NCBI GenBank assembly: GCA_946411735.1
Contig: CAMKFB010000001.1
Coordinates: 62,001 to 126,000 of the forward strand
DNA: 64,000 nt
Source of the DNA: an uncultured Selenomonadales bacterium
Lineage (GTDB): Bacteria > Bacillota > Negativicutes > Selenomonadales > Selenomonadaceae
Direction: 5' to 3'
Shown here in pieces: positions 27,503 through 35,428 of the stretch (its first letter is position 1; each line of letters begins with the position of its first letter). A program made the translations under genes and the position numbers. Under the pieces are notes generated by a model. It made no database searches, was not told where the DNA came from, and saw only the letters and a list, made by a program, of their open reading frames with translations.

Positions 27503-28912
27503 CGCCGCCCGCTTTTCGATGTAATGATCGATGTCGCGAAGGTAGGTCGTCAAATCCTTCGGATGAAAGCTCGACTGCAGTCGGGCATTTTTTTTGTCGG
27601 CAACCTTCGTCGATGCCGCCCCGCCGATGCCGATAATCGTCTGCTGCTCGTCCATAATCTGTACGTTGTAAATGCCCTCGGCGCCCGCCCGACACCAGCC
27701 GACATTCTCAATTTGCCCGCTCATATAGCCCTGCCGGTACAAATAATACGGCTCGTAATTCGCCGCCCGCAAGCGCGCCTCCGACTCCTCCGCCATTCGA
27801 CGAACTTCCGCGTCCGAAGGCAGATCGAAATCCGCAGGCGAGCGAACCTCATCGTCCAGCTCCATCTGCATGCGCGAGCCGCGCTTGAGCGCCAGAGCGT
27901 GGAGCGTCACATCATCAGGCTCGAGCGCCAAAACTTTTTCGAGGCTGTCAATCACATCGTCGAGCCGCTCCCCCGGCAGTCCGAGGATCATATCCATGTT
28001 GATCGACCAATCGCTTGCCCGTCGCAACTCGTTGAAGGCGCGGATGATATCCGAAGGCGAATGTCGCCGCCCGATCCGATCGAGCGTCCTCTGTTGCATC
28101 GATTGCGGATTGACGCTCACTCGATCGACGCCGAATCGTTTCATCAGCTCGATTTTCGACGGCGTGATCGTATCGGGGCGCCCGCACTCGACCGTGAATT
28201 CCTCAAGCCCGCTCCCGACGAATGCTCCGACCGTCCAAGCCAACAGTCGCTCAAAATGATCATCGGGTAAACTCGTCGGAGTGCCTCCGCCGACGTAGAT
28301 CGATTGCACTCGAAAACCGTAGCGCTCGACGAGGCTCCGCGCGGAATCGATATCGCGCTCGAGTGCCGACATGAACTCGGCGATCTTTGTTTCGCTCGGC
28401 AGCACATTCGACGGGAACGAACAGTAAAGGCATCGCGTGACGCAAAACGGAATGCCGATATAAATCCCGATCGTCCGCTCGTCCGACGAAGCAAGGATCG
28501 GCAGTTGGCGCGCGGCGACCTCCGTCAACAGCCGCGCCTTCCGATCGCTCACGAGATATTCATCGCTCAACCGCCGCTCGACCGTCGCTCGATCAAAACC
28601 CGCGCGGAACCATCGATGCACAATCTTTGTCGGTCGAACGCCGTGCATGATTCCGTACGGCGCCGGCTTTTTCCCAAGCTCCTCGACGAAAATCGAGTAC
28701 AAATTTTTTTTGATCAGTCGATGAATCTCCGCGCGGCGATTTTCGGTCGGGATGATCGACCCCGCTCGCTCAAAAATTTTATCGCCGACTTGCAGCCGAG
28801 ATCGAATTATATCGCCCTCGAGATCGTGTTCGGCGATAATTTCCTCGATGTTGAACAGCGTTTTGAGCTCGTGCTCGATTTTGCGGATTACTTCGGTCGT
28901 TTCGATTTTCAT
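27473..28912 (-). CDS. hemZ: HemZ-type coproporphyrinogen III dehydrogenase (radical SAM)
   Basis: 479 residues. About 150 N-terminal residues with YGIMHGVRPTKIVHRWF, typical of HemZ, then a radical SAM core: CVTRCLYC supplies the C-x3-C-x2-C iron-sulfur ligands (about residue 155), followed by YVGGGTPTSLPDDHF and LPGERLDDVI. HemZ proteins of Clostridia and Negativicutes belong to the oxygen-independent coproporphyrinogen oxidase/HutW superfamily; their exact reaction in anaerobes is debated. YLYRQGYMSGQIENVGWC near the end is also characteristic. Convergent with and overlapping the kinase by 30 bases. Confidence 0.87.
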   Translation of the reverse strand: MKIETTEVIRKIEHELKTLFNIEEIIAEHDLEGDIIRSRLQVGDKIFERAGSIIPTENRRAEIHRLIKKNLYSIFVEELGKKPAPYGIMHGVRPTKIVHRWFRAGFDRATVERRLSDEYLVSDRKARLLTEVAARQLPILASSDERTIGIYIGIPFCVTRCLYCSFPSNVLPSETKIAEFMSALERDIDSARSLVERYGFRVQSIYVGGGTPTSLPDDHFERLLAWTVGAFVGSGLEEFTVECGRPDTITPSKIELMKRFGVDRVSVNPQSMQQRTLDRIGRRHSPSDIIRAFNELRRASDWSINMDMILGLPGERLDDVIDSLEKVLALEPDDVTLHALALKRGSRMQMELDDEVRSPADFDLPSDAEVRRMAEESEARLRAANYEPYYLYRQGYMSGQIENVGWCRAGAEGIYNVQIMDEQQTIIGIGGAASTKVADKKNARLQSSFHPKDLTTYLRDIDHYIEKRAALLASIYDDA

Positions 28913-28925
28913 CGGCAGCCTCCCG

Positions 28926-28934
28926 TGCTATAAT
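28926..28934 (+). promoter_or_regulatory. Extended -10 promoter of the phzF-like gene
   Basis: TGC-TATAAT, an extended -10, with only a weak -35 (TTTTCA) 17 bases upstream. Predicted start about 25 bases before the ATG. Confidence 0.55.
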
Positions 28935-28964
28935 GTCGGCAGTAATTTTTTTGAGGTGATTTGA

Positions 28965-29768
28965 ATGAAGCAATTTATTGTCGACGCGTTCACCGACCAA
29001 CTTTTTGCGGGTAATCAGGCGGCGGTGTGCATCGTCGAGGAATTTCCGTGCGACAGTCTGATGAAGCGCATCGCGCGCGAGAATAATTTTTCCGAGACCG
29101 CTTTCGTGCTAAGGGACGGCGACATTTTTCTGCTGCGGTGGTTCACGCCCGCCGGCGAGATCGATCTGTGCGGGCATGCGACGTTGGCGACGGCATATGT
29201 GATCCTCGAGCACATCGATATAAATCTCCCGTCGGTCGAATTTGAAACGCTAAGCGGGCGCTTGACGGTGCGACGGCGCGATGACTTTTTCGAGATGGAT
29301 TTTCCGACGTACGAATACAAGCACGTGCCTGTGACGGAGGAAATGACGGCGGCGCTGGGCGTTCGACCGATCGACGCGGTGTTGAGCCGCGACCTGTTGA
29401 TGGTGCTCGAGCGCGAAGAGGACGTAAAAAAATTGGCGCCCGACCTCAACAGACTCGCCGGGCTCGACGGGGTGGTGCAGGCGGTGACGGCGCGCGGGAC
29501 GGATTTCGATTGCGTGTCGCGGGTATTCGCGCCGAAGCTCGATCTGGTCGAGGACCCGGTGACGGGCTCGACACACTGTCTGATCGCGCCGTATTGGTCG
29601 AAACAACTGGGCAAGACGACGCTGAACGCGTTTCAAGCGTCGGAGCGGACGGGGCTGTTGAAATGCATCGTCGAGGGCGCACGCGTGAAACTGCTCGGCA
29701 AAGCGGTGCTGTATTCGATATCAGAGCTGATGCTGCCGCACCAACAGACGGTCGATCCGCGCGGATAA
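28965..29768 (+). CDS. PhzF-family isomerase/epimerase
   Basis: 267 residues. FIVDAFTDQLFAGNQAAVC with an N-x-A-x-V segment, SETAFVL holding the family's catalytic Glu, FTPAGEIDLCGHATLA and EDPVTGSTHC match the PhzF/diaminopimelate-epimerase-like fold, which isomerises small acids by moving a proton. The substrate is unknown in most non-phenazine members. GAGGTG lies before the ATG. Its 3' end overlaps the convergent HlyD-like gene by 48 bases. Confidence 0.87.
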   Translation: MKQFIVDAFTDQLFAGNQAAVCIVEEFPCDSLMKRIARENNFSETAFVLRDGDIFLLRWFTPAGEIDLCGHATLATAYVILEHIDINLPSVEFETLSGRLTVRRRDDFFEMDFPTYEYKHVPVTEEMTAALGVRPIDAVLSRDLLMVLEREEDVKKLAPDLNRLAGLDGVVQAVTARGTDFDCVSRVFAPKLDLVEDPVTGSTHCLIAPYWSKQLGKTTLNAFQASERTGLLKCIVEGARVKLLGKAVLYSISELMLPHQQTVDPRG

Positions 29769-30998
29769 ATCTCGATAGAGCGGCTTGATCCAGCGCCAAC
29801 TGATGAGCGGGTCGTGGACGGTGACGTCGGTCGACACATTCGGGCGATACTCGAACGAGCGATCGGACGGCAGCGAAAATCGAACGATAAATTTTTGAAC
29901 GGGCTCGGGCTCGTGGAGCGACGACTCGTCGAGCTTGGAAGTATCGAAAGGCGCATCGACAACCTGAGTATAATCCTGAGTATTTTGAGTGTCCTGCGGA
30001 CCGCCGACGCCGTTGTAAGCGTTCGGCGTAATTTTTTCGATGACGGTGCCGTTGAACTGATGCCCGTCGATGTTGTAGGTGACGAGCTTGCCGAGGGCGA
30101 TGCGATAAAACTGATCCTCGGTGACCTCTGCCTCGAGCCAAAGGTTGGTGCCGTCGCCGACCTTGGCAACGGGCTCGCCGGCGACGACGTCCTGATTGGC
30201 GGCGACGTTATAGTAGATGGTGCCGCTGATGGGCGCGTAGACTTGGGTTTGAAGCGCCTCCTGTCGGGCGGTGTTGAGCGACATTTCGGCTTGCTTGATT
30301 GCAAGCTGAGCGCCCTCCAAAATTTCGGGGGGCGTGGGCTGAAACTGCTCGACATATTCCGTAACGTACTCCATTTCGGTCTCGACGACGGGCTCGGGCG
30401 TATACTCTTCGACGGTCGTGGTCGAATATGAATCGGCGCGCGCCGCCTCGTATTCGGCGACCGCCGCATCGCGCTGCACTCGACTGATCGCGCCCATCTC
30501 GTAAAGTTTTTCCATACGATTTTTGCGTTCCTCGAGCGCGGCTAAATTTCCTCCGCCGCCTCCGCCGTTTGATGTGACGCGGCGTTGCGGGGCTTGCGAG
30601 CGGACGACGGTTTTGGGGACGGCTTTTTGGACGGCGACCTTGACCATTTGCCCCTGCTCGAGCGTTGCGTAATTATCCTTGGCGGCTTGGACGGCTTGCT
30701 CGAGTTGCGCCAGCTGTTCTTCGGTGACGGCGACCTCGAGATTGGCGACGGCATCACCGGCGTCAACATTATCGCCGTCGGCGCGCGTGAGCTGTTTGAC
30801 CTTGCCGTTGGTGAGCACACGGATCGAAACGAGCGTGCCGGAAATTTTGGCGTCGCGAATGAGGAGCGTGTCCTCGACGTGCTGAACGTAGAAAGCGGCG
30901 GCTCCGAGCGCGGCGGCAATAATCAGCACGGCGACGAGACTGAACTTTATACAGCGGGCGATCTTTTTGGAGATGTCAACGGATTGCGTTTGAATCAC
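29721..30998 (-). CDS. HlyD-like membrane fusion/adaptor protein
   Basis: 425 residues from GTG at 30998. One membrane helix about 17-40 (FSLVAVLIIAAALGAAAFYV), a split lipoyl/barrel-sandwich domain (SGTLVSIRVLTNGKVKQLTRADGD early, VYAPISGTIYYNVAANQDVVAGE late) and between them a long helical region of about 170 residues interrupted by a run of Gly and a Glu/Pro/Tyr-rich section. Such adaptors bridge an inner-membrane transporter to the outer envelope; no transporter or outer-membrane channel is adjacent. Its GTGA overlap with the decarboxylase stop suggests coupled translation, an unusual pairing. Confidence 0.85.
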   Translation of the reverse strand: MIQTQSVDISKKIARCIKFSLVAVLIIAAALGAAAFYVQHVEDTLLIRDAKISGTLVSIRVLTNGKVKQLTRADGDNVDAGDAVANLEVAVTEEQLAQLEQAVQAAKDNYATLEQGQMVKVAVQKAVPKTVVRSQAPQRRVTSNGGGGGGNLAALEERKNRMEKLYEMGAISRVQRDAAVAEYEAARADSYSTTTVEEYTPEPVVETEMEYVTEYVEQFQPTPPEILEGAQLAIKQAEMSLNTARQEALQTQVYAPISGTIYYNVAANQDVVAGEPVAKVGDGTNLWLEAEVTEDQFYRIALGKLVTYNIDGHQFNGTVIEKITPNAYNGVGGPQDTQNTQDYTQVVDAPFDTSKLDESSLHEPEPVQKFIVRFSLPSDRSFEYRPNVSTDVTVHDPLISWRWIKPLYRDLSARIDRLLVRQHQL

Positions 30999-32428
30999 TC
31001 CTCTATGATTTTGACGGTTAGCAGTGAAGGATCGGCGGCGCCGACGAGGCGACGTCCGACGGCTAAATTTTCCTCGATTGACGCGATGAGCTCTGATGTG
31101 ATCTCTTCACCGGGGCATATCAACGGGATGCCGGGCGGGTAAAAAGTGATCTCTTCGGCGCTGATTTTTCCGATCGCTTGGCGGCGCTCGACGGTGGTCG
31201 TTGGTGCGTAAAATGCTTGCCGCGGACTCATGGGCGCCGCCGACGCGGGTGGGTATGCTGTCCTCAGTTGGGCGCTGTCGTTCGTGGGTGGGAGCGTCGA
31301 CGGCGCCCCATATTTCAACCCTTGGAGCGCGTTGATCAATCGGTCGGCGACGGTTTGATCGTCGGCGTATGTGATGAGGAATAAAACGTTGGCGGGATCG
31401 GACAGTTCGCATTGGATTTTCAAGCGATGCCGCAACACTTTTTCCGCCTCGAGCCCCGTCAGCCCGAGCCCGCGCACGTTGACGGTGATCTTGGTCGGAT
31501 CGAGCGACGGGCATTCAAAAAGTCGGAGCCCGCCGATTTTTTTTATTTCCGTTCTCAACTGTTGAGCGAGATCGACCGCGCGCCCGATCAATTTCGAGCC
31601 GCCTTCTTCCATTTGAAGTCGAGCGATATCGAGCGACGCCAACAGCAGATAATTGGGGCTGGTCGATTGCAGCATCGACGACACTCGACGGACGCGATCG
31701 AAGTCGATCTGCGCGGAGCGGATCATCAGCATCGAAGTTTGCGTGAGCGAGCCGAGCAGCTTGTGTGTCGACTGCGCGGACATGTCGGCGCCGGAGTCCA
31801 TTGCCGAAGGCGGGAGTCGATCGTCGAATTGCAAATGAGCGCCGTGCGCTTCGTCGATCAACAGCAGCATATTATGACGGTGCACGAGTTTTGCGATTGA
31901 CGGGAGATCGGCGGCGACACCGTAGTAATTCGGGGACGTAAGGATCAGCGCTCGAGCGTGGGGATATTTTTCGACGGCGCGCTCGACGGTCGAGAATGAG
32001 ACGTTGAGCGCGACATTGAAATCGGGATCGAAATCGGGCGCGAGATAAATCGGTCTGGCGCCGCTCAAAACGAGCGCGGAGTTGACGCATCGATGGGCGT
32101 TGCGCGGGACGAGGATTGTATCGCCTTCGCCGACGGTCGAGAGGATCATGGTTTGGACGGCGGCGGTGGTGCCGTTGATAAAAAAAATCGTATGATCGGC
32201 GTGCCACAGTCCGGCGGCAAGCCGTTGAGCCTCGTCGATGCATCCGCGCGGGTCGTGGAGGTCGTCGAGCTCATCCATCAAAGAGACTTCGCGTCGGAGT
32301 CCTTCGCTTGTGATCAAATCCTTCAGCAGTTGGTGAGCGCCGAGCCCTTGCTTATGCCCGGGCGTATGGAAGGCGAGCGCTCGATCGGCGGAATAAAATT
32401 TCATGGCGTCGGCGATTGGAGCGCTCAA
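30995..32428 (-). CDS. Orn/Lys/Arg decarboxylase-family PLP enzyme, carrying an in-frame repeat
   Basis: 477 residues from TTG at 32428 with GGAGGTG upstream. PLP-dependent, fold type I: FHTPGHKQG at the start, FFINGTTAAVQTMIL, the cofactor-contact DEAHGAHLQF, and the Schiff-base Lys in QSTHKLLGSLTQTSML. The C-terminal domain carries PRQAFYAPTTTVERRQAIG and ISAEEITFYPPGIPLICPGE. It decarboxylates a basic amino acid to a polyamine (cadaverine, putrescine or agmatine; the specificity is not readable). Residues about 374-399 (APSTLPPTNDSAQLRT and flanks) are encoded by repeat copy C and form an added Pro/Ser/Thr-rich linker just before the C-terminal domain; the frame is kept. Confidence 0.9.
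   Translation of the reverse strand: MSAPIADAMKFYSADRALAFHTPGHKQGLGAHQLLKDLITSEGLRREVSLMDELDDLHDPRGCIDEAQRLAAGLWHADHTIFFINGTTAAVQTMILSTVGEGDTILVPRNAHRCVNSALVLSGARPIYLAPDFDPDFNVALNVSFSTVERAVEKYPHARALILTSPNYYGVAADLPSIAKLVHRHNMLLLIDEAHGAHLQFDDRLPPSAMDSGADMSAQSTHKLLGSLTQTSMLMIRSAQIDFDRVRRVSSMLQSTSPNYLLLASLDIARLQMEEGGSKLIGRAVDLAQQLRTEIKKIGGLRLFECPSLDPTKITVNVRGLGLTGLEAEKVLRHRLKIQCELSDPANVLFLITYADDQTVADRLINALQGLKYGAPSTLPPTNDSAQLRTAYPPASAAPMSPRQAFYAPTTTVERRQAIGKISAEEITFYPPGIPLICPGEEITSELIASIEENLAVGRRLVGAADPSLLTVKIIEE
31232..31308 (+). repeat. 77-bp GC-rich dispersed repeat, copy C, inside a coding region
   Basis: Same length and layout as copies A and B, starting GGGCGCCGCCGACGC and ending GCGTCGACGGCGCCC. 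It lies within the decarboxylase gene, read on its minus strand without a stop codon, at the junction between the large PLP domain and the C-terminal domain. Confidence 0.9.
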
Positions 32429-32444
32429 TATATTTCACCTCCGA

Positions 32445-32474
32445 TTGACACGAAAGCCCCGCGTGTGCTAAAAT
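32445..32474 (+). promoter_or_regulatory. Promoter of the GIY-YIG endonuclease gene
   Basis: TTGACA, 18-base spacer, TAAAAT. It faces the decarboxylase promoter at 32522-32550, so the two leaders overlap in antisense. Confidence 0.65.
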
Positions 32475-32521
32475 CTGATCGACAAAAATCAACAAAGCAC
32501 GAGGCGGAGCCTTCGATCATG

Positions 32522-32550
32522 ATTATATGTATTCGTCTCGGGCTTGTCAA
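32522..32550 (-). promoter_or_regulatory. Consensus promoter of the decarboxylase operon
   Basis: Minus strand TTGACA, 17-base spacer, TATAAT: a perfect match. Predicted start near 32515, giving a leader of about 85 bases before the TTG at 32428. Confidence 0.8.
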
Positions 32551-32572
32551 TGAAAAAGCGGAGGCGGATAAC

Positions 32573-33532
32573 ATGACCGAAGACATTATGAGCAAGGCGA
32601 TGGTGATCTACGCGATCACGAATCGGCTCAACGGCAAGAAGTATGTCGGGCAGACGGCTCGACCGCTCGCGCGGCGCATCAATGAACATACGAACTCCGA
32701 TTATCCGATCGGGCACGCGATCAGAAAGTACGGCATCAACAATTTTGACGTTGAAGTCCTTGCCGAAGGCGCGACGATCGAAGAACTCTGCGAACTTGAG
32801 CGCCTGTACATTGCCGCGTTCCAAAGCAACGATCCCGAGCACGGTTACAATCTCACCGAGGGCGGCGAACACATTGCGGGCTGGAATCACACCGAGCAAG
32901 GGCGCGCAAACATTTCGGCGGCGCTCTCCGGCAAGCCCTTCACCGAAGAACACAAGGAGGCGCTTCGGCAGGCGAATCTCGGCGCCAACAATCCGATGTA
33001 CGGCAAGCATCTCACCGAGGAGCACAAAGCAAAACTCAGCGCCGCGCTCTCTGGATCGAATAACCCGCTCTACGGAATCCCGAGAACCGACGAAGTGAAG
33101 GCAAAAATATCGGCGACCAAGAAAAATAATCCGATCCGCGAGGAATCGATGGCAAAAATCAGAGCCGCCACAAGCATTCCTGTTCTTTGTGAGCAAACCG
33201 GCGTCATTTATCCGTCGGTCACCGAAGCGGCGAAGGCGATCGGCGTCAGTCGTCCGGCGGTTGCCTATGTTTGTCACGGCAAGACGAAGTCGATCAAAGG
33301 ATTGACTTTCAAGTTCGTCGATCCCGACAGGGCTCAAATGATTGGTGATCGGCTCAATGAAAATCGAGAATCCATGAATAATACTGCCGTCGTTTGCATC
33401 GAGACCGGCGTGGTTTATCCGTCGATGATCGCTGCCGCCGAGAGCATAGGATTGAAGCCGTCGAATATCAGTTCAGTTTGCACGGGGCGCTCAAAAACAG
33501 CGGGAGGCTATCACTGGCGGCGCCTCAAATAA
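32573..33532 (+). CDS. Free-standing GIY-YIG homing-type endonuclease with NUMOD repeats
   Basis: 319 residues from ATG at 32573 (GGAGG 8 bases upstream). GIY-YIG nuclease about 7-95: MVIYAITNRLNGKKYVGQT, the catalytic Arg in RPLARRINEH and LERLYIAAF. Then NUMOD3-type DNA-binding motifs (NHTEQGRANISAALSGKPF, LTEEHKAKLSAALSGSNNP and a third) and two NUMOD1-type helix-turn-helix units (GVIYPSVTEAAKAIGVSRPA and GVVYPSMIAAAESIGLKPSN). Proteins of this kind spread group I introns or themselves by cutting intronless or empty sites. No intron surrounds it; it sits between two intact genes. An open frame reaching back to 32093 is only antisense to the decarboxylase gene. Confidence 0.9.
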   Translation: MTEDIMSKAMVIYAITNRLNGKKYVGQTARPLARRINEHTNSDYPIGHAIRKYGINNFDVEVLAEGATIEELCELERLYIAAFQSNDPEHGYNLTEGGEHIAGWNHTEQGRANISAALSGKPFTEEHKEALRQANLGANNPMYGKHLTEEHKAKLSAALSGSNNPLYGIPRTDEVKAKISATKKNNPIREESMAKIRAATSIPVLCEQTGVIYPSVTEAAKAIGVSRPAVAYVCHGKTKSIKGLTFKFVDPDRAQMIGDRLNENRESMNNTAVVCIETGVVYPSMIAAAESIGLKPSNISSVCTGRSKTAGGYHWRRLK

Positions 33533-33534
33533 AA

Positions 33535-35334
33535 TCATTTAAGGTCTTCGTCGTCGATCTTTAGTACAGCCATGAATGCGTCTTGCGGTATCGACACGCG
33601 CCCGATTGATTTCATGCGCTTCTTTCCGCGCTTTTGGGCTTCAATGAGCTTCCGACGCCTGGTTGCGTCGCCGCCATAACATTTAGCTGTAACGTCTTTC
33701 ATAAACTGCTTAACTGTCTCGCGCGCGATGATGCGTCCTCCGAGCGCTGCTTGGATCACCACATCAAACATTTGCCGATCGATTGTCCGCTTGAGTTTGA
33801 GCGCCAGCGCCCGCCCCACGCGCGCCGCCCGACTTTTATGCACGATCGTCGACAGCGCATCCACGATCTCTCCGTTCAATAAAATGTCCAGCTTCGCCAT
33901 GTCCGATTCCGCGTACCGCTCGAATGCATAATCCAGCGACGCATACCCCCGCGTCATCGACTTGAGCCGATCGAAAAAGTCATAGAGTATCTCCGACAGC
34001 GGCAGCTCGTACGTCAACATCACACGCGTCTTGTCCACATAGTCCATGCTCACGTACGTCCCGCGCCGCTCTCGACAGATGTCCATCACCGCTCCGATGT
34101 AGTCGCTCGGCACAATTACCGTCGCTTTCACCAGCGGCTCCTCGATCATCGCGATCTTCGTCTGCAGCGGCAACTTCGCCGGATTGTCGATCATTAACAC
34201 CGCCCCGTCCGTCTGCGTCACGCGATACACCACCGACGGCGCCGTCATTACCAAATTCAAGCCGTATTCGCGCTCCAGCCGTTCTTGGATCACGTCCAAA
34301 TGCAGCAGCCCCAGGAACCCGCATCGAAATCCGAATCCCAACGCCGCCGAAGTCTCCGGCTCGTATACCAACGCCGCATCATTCAACTGCAACTTCTCGA
34401 GCGCGTCCTTCAGATTTTCGTAGTCGACGTTGTCCGTCGGATATAAACCCGCGTACACCATCGGCATCGGCGCTCGATAGCCCGGCAGCGCCTCCGACGG
34501 TCGCTCGACCTCCGTCACCGTGTCGCCGACTCGCACGTCGCGCACGTCCTTCAGCGACCCGCAGATATAGCCCACGTCGCCCGCCGATAATTCCTCCGTC
34601 TCCATCATCGACGGTGAAAAATAGCCAAGCTCCGTCGCCTCGAACTCCTTCCCCGTCGCCAACAGCTTCAATCGATCGCCCTTCCGTACCGTGCCGTCGA
34701 ACACCCGCACGTGCGCGACTGCGCCCTTATACGAGTCGAATTGTGAATCGAATATCAGCGCCTTCAACGGCTTCATCCGATCTCCGCGCGGAGCCGGTAT
34801 CAAGTCGACGATCGCCTCGAGTATTTCATCAACGCCCTCGCCCGTCTTCGCCGAGCACAGGATCGCTCCGCTTGCGTCCAGCCCGATCGCGTCCTCGATC
34901 TCGTGCCGCGCTCGATCCGCGTCCGCCGACGGCAAATCGATTTTGTTAATCACCGGAATTATTTCCAAGTCGTGGTCGAGCGCCAAATACACGTTCGACA
35001 ACGTTTGCGCTTCAACGCCTTGCGTCGCGTCCACCACTAACAGCGCGCCCTCGCACGCCGCCAACGACCGCGACACTTCGTAATTGAAGTCGACGTGACC
35101 CGGCGTGTCGATCAAATTCAATCGATACTCCCGCCCGTCCTTCGCCGTGTATTTCAATCGAACCGTTTGTGCCTTGATCGTGATCCCGCGCTCCCGCTCA
35201 AGCTCCATGTTGTCGAGCACCTGCTCCGACATCTCCCGCTTGGCGATCGTCCCCGTCATTTCTATCAGCCGATCCGCCAACGTCGATTTGCCGTGGTCGA
35301 TGTGCGCGATGATCGAAAAATTTCTGATCTCCAA
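33535..35334 (-). CDS. lepA: Elongation factor 4
   Basis: 599 residues from TTG at 35334, the canonical LepA length. GTPase motifs [34 protein letters not shown] and NKIDLPSAD; the C-terminal LepA-specific segment ends in [18 protein letters not shown]. It acts on stalled or mis-translocated ribosomes. An upstream ATG at 35361 is rejected because its A and T belong to the TATAAT of the promoter at 35360-35387; the TTG has GGGAG 9 bases upstream. Confidence 0.94.
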   Translation of the reverse strand: MEIRNFSIIAHIDHGKSTLADRLIEMTGTIAKREMSEQVLDNMELERERGITIKAQTVRLKYTAKDGREYRLNLIDTPGHVDFNYEVSRSLAACEGALLVVDATQGVEAQTLSNVYLALDHDLEIIPVINKIDLPSADADRARHEIEDAIGLDASGAILCSAKTGEGVDEILEAIVDLIPAPRGDRMKPLKALIFDSQFDSYKGAVAHVRVFDGTVRKGDRLKLLATGKEFEATELGYFSPSMMETEELSAGDVGYICGSLKDVRDVRVGDTVTEVERPSEALPGYRAPMPMVYAGLYPTDNVDYENLKDALEKLQLNDAALVYEPETSAALGFGFRCGFLGLLHLDVIQERLEREYGLNLVMTAPSVVYRVTQTDGAVLMIDNPAKLPLQTKIAMIEEPLVKATVIVPSDYIGAVMDICRERRGTYVSMDYVDKTRVMLTYELPLSEILYDFFDRLKSMTRGYASLDYAFERYAESDMAKLDILLNGEIVDALSTIVHKSRAARVGRALALKLKRTIDRQMFDVVIQAALGGRIIARETVKQFMKDVTAKCYGGDATRRRKLIEAQKRGKKRMKSIGRVSIPQDAFMAVLKIDDEDLK

Positions 35335-35359
35335 TGCCTTCGCTCCCCGTTTTTGATCC

Positions 35360-35387
35360 ATTATACCAAATCCCGTCAACCGTGCAA
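35360..35387 (-). promoter_or_regulatory. lepA promoter
   Basis: Minus strand TTGCAC, 16-base spacer, TATAAT. It overlaps a would-be ATG and supports the downstream TTG start. Confidence 0.65.
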
Positions 35388-35393
35388 TCGCCG

Positions 35394-35422
35394 TTGACTT
35401 GCCGCACGCATTTTTTTACAAT
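35394..35422 (+). promoter_or_regulatory. Promoter of the restriction-modification gene, probably leaderless
   Basis: TTGACT, 17-base spacer, TACAAT. The predicted first transcribed base falls on or next to the ATG at 35429, and no Shine-Dalgarno sequence is present. Confidence 0.7.
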
Positions 35423-35428
35423 ATTATT

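Noticed and set aside
32093-32572. Upstream extension of the GIY-YIG gene giving 479 codons
   Set aside because: The added part is antisense to the decarboxylase and crosses both promoters; a good ribosome binding site stands at 32573.
32573-33532. Group I intron around the endonuclease gene
   Set aside because: Flanking genes are complete, and I see no interrupted exon or conserved intron core.
35335-35379. Longer lepA start at 35361 or 35379
   Set aside because: These codons lie in or upstream of the promoter -10, and the TTG at 35334 gives the canonical 599-residue protein.
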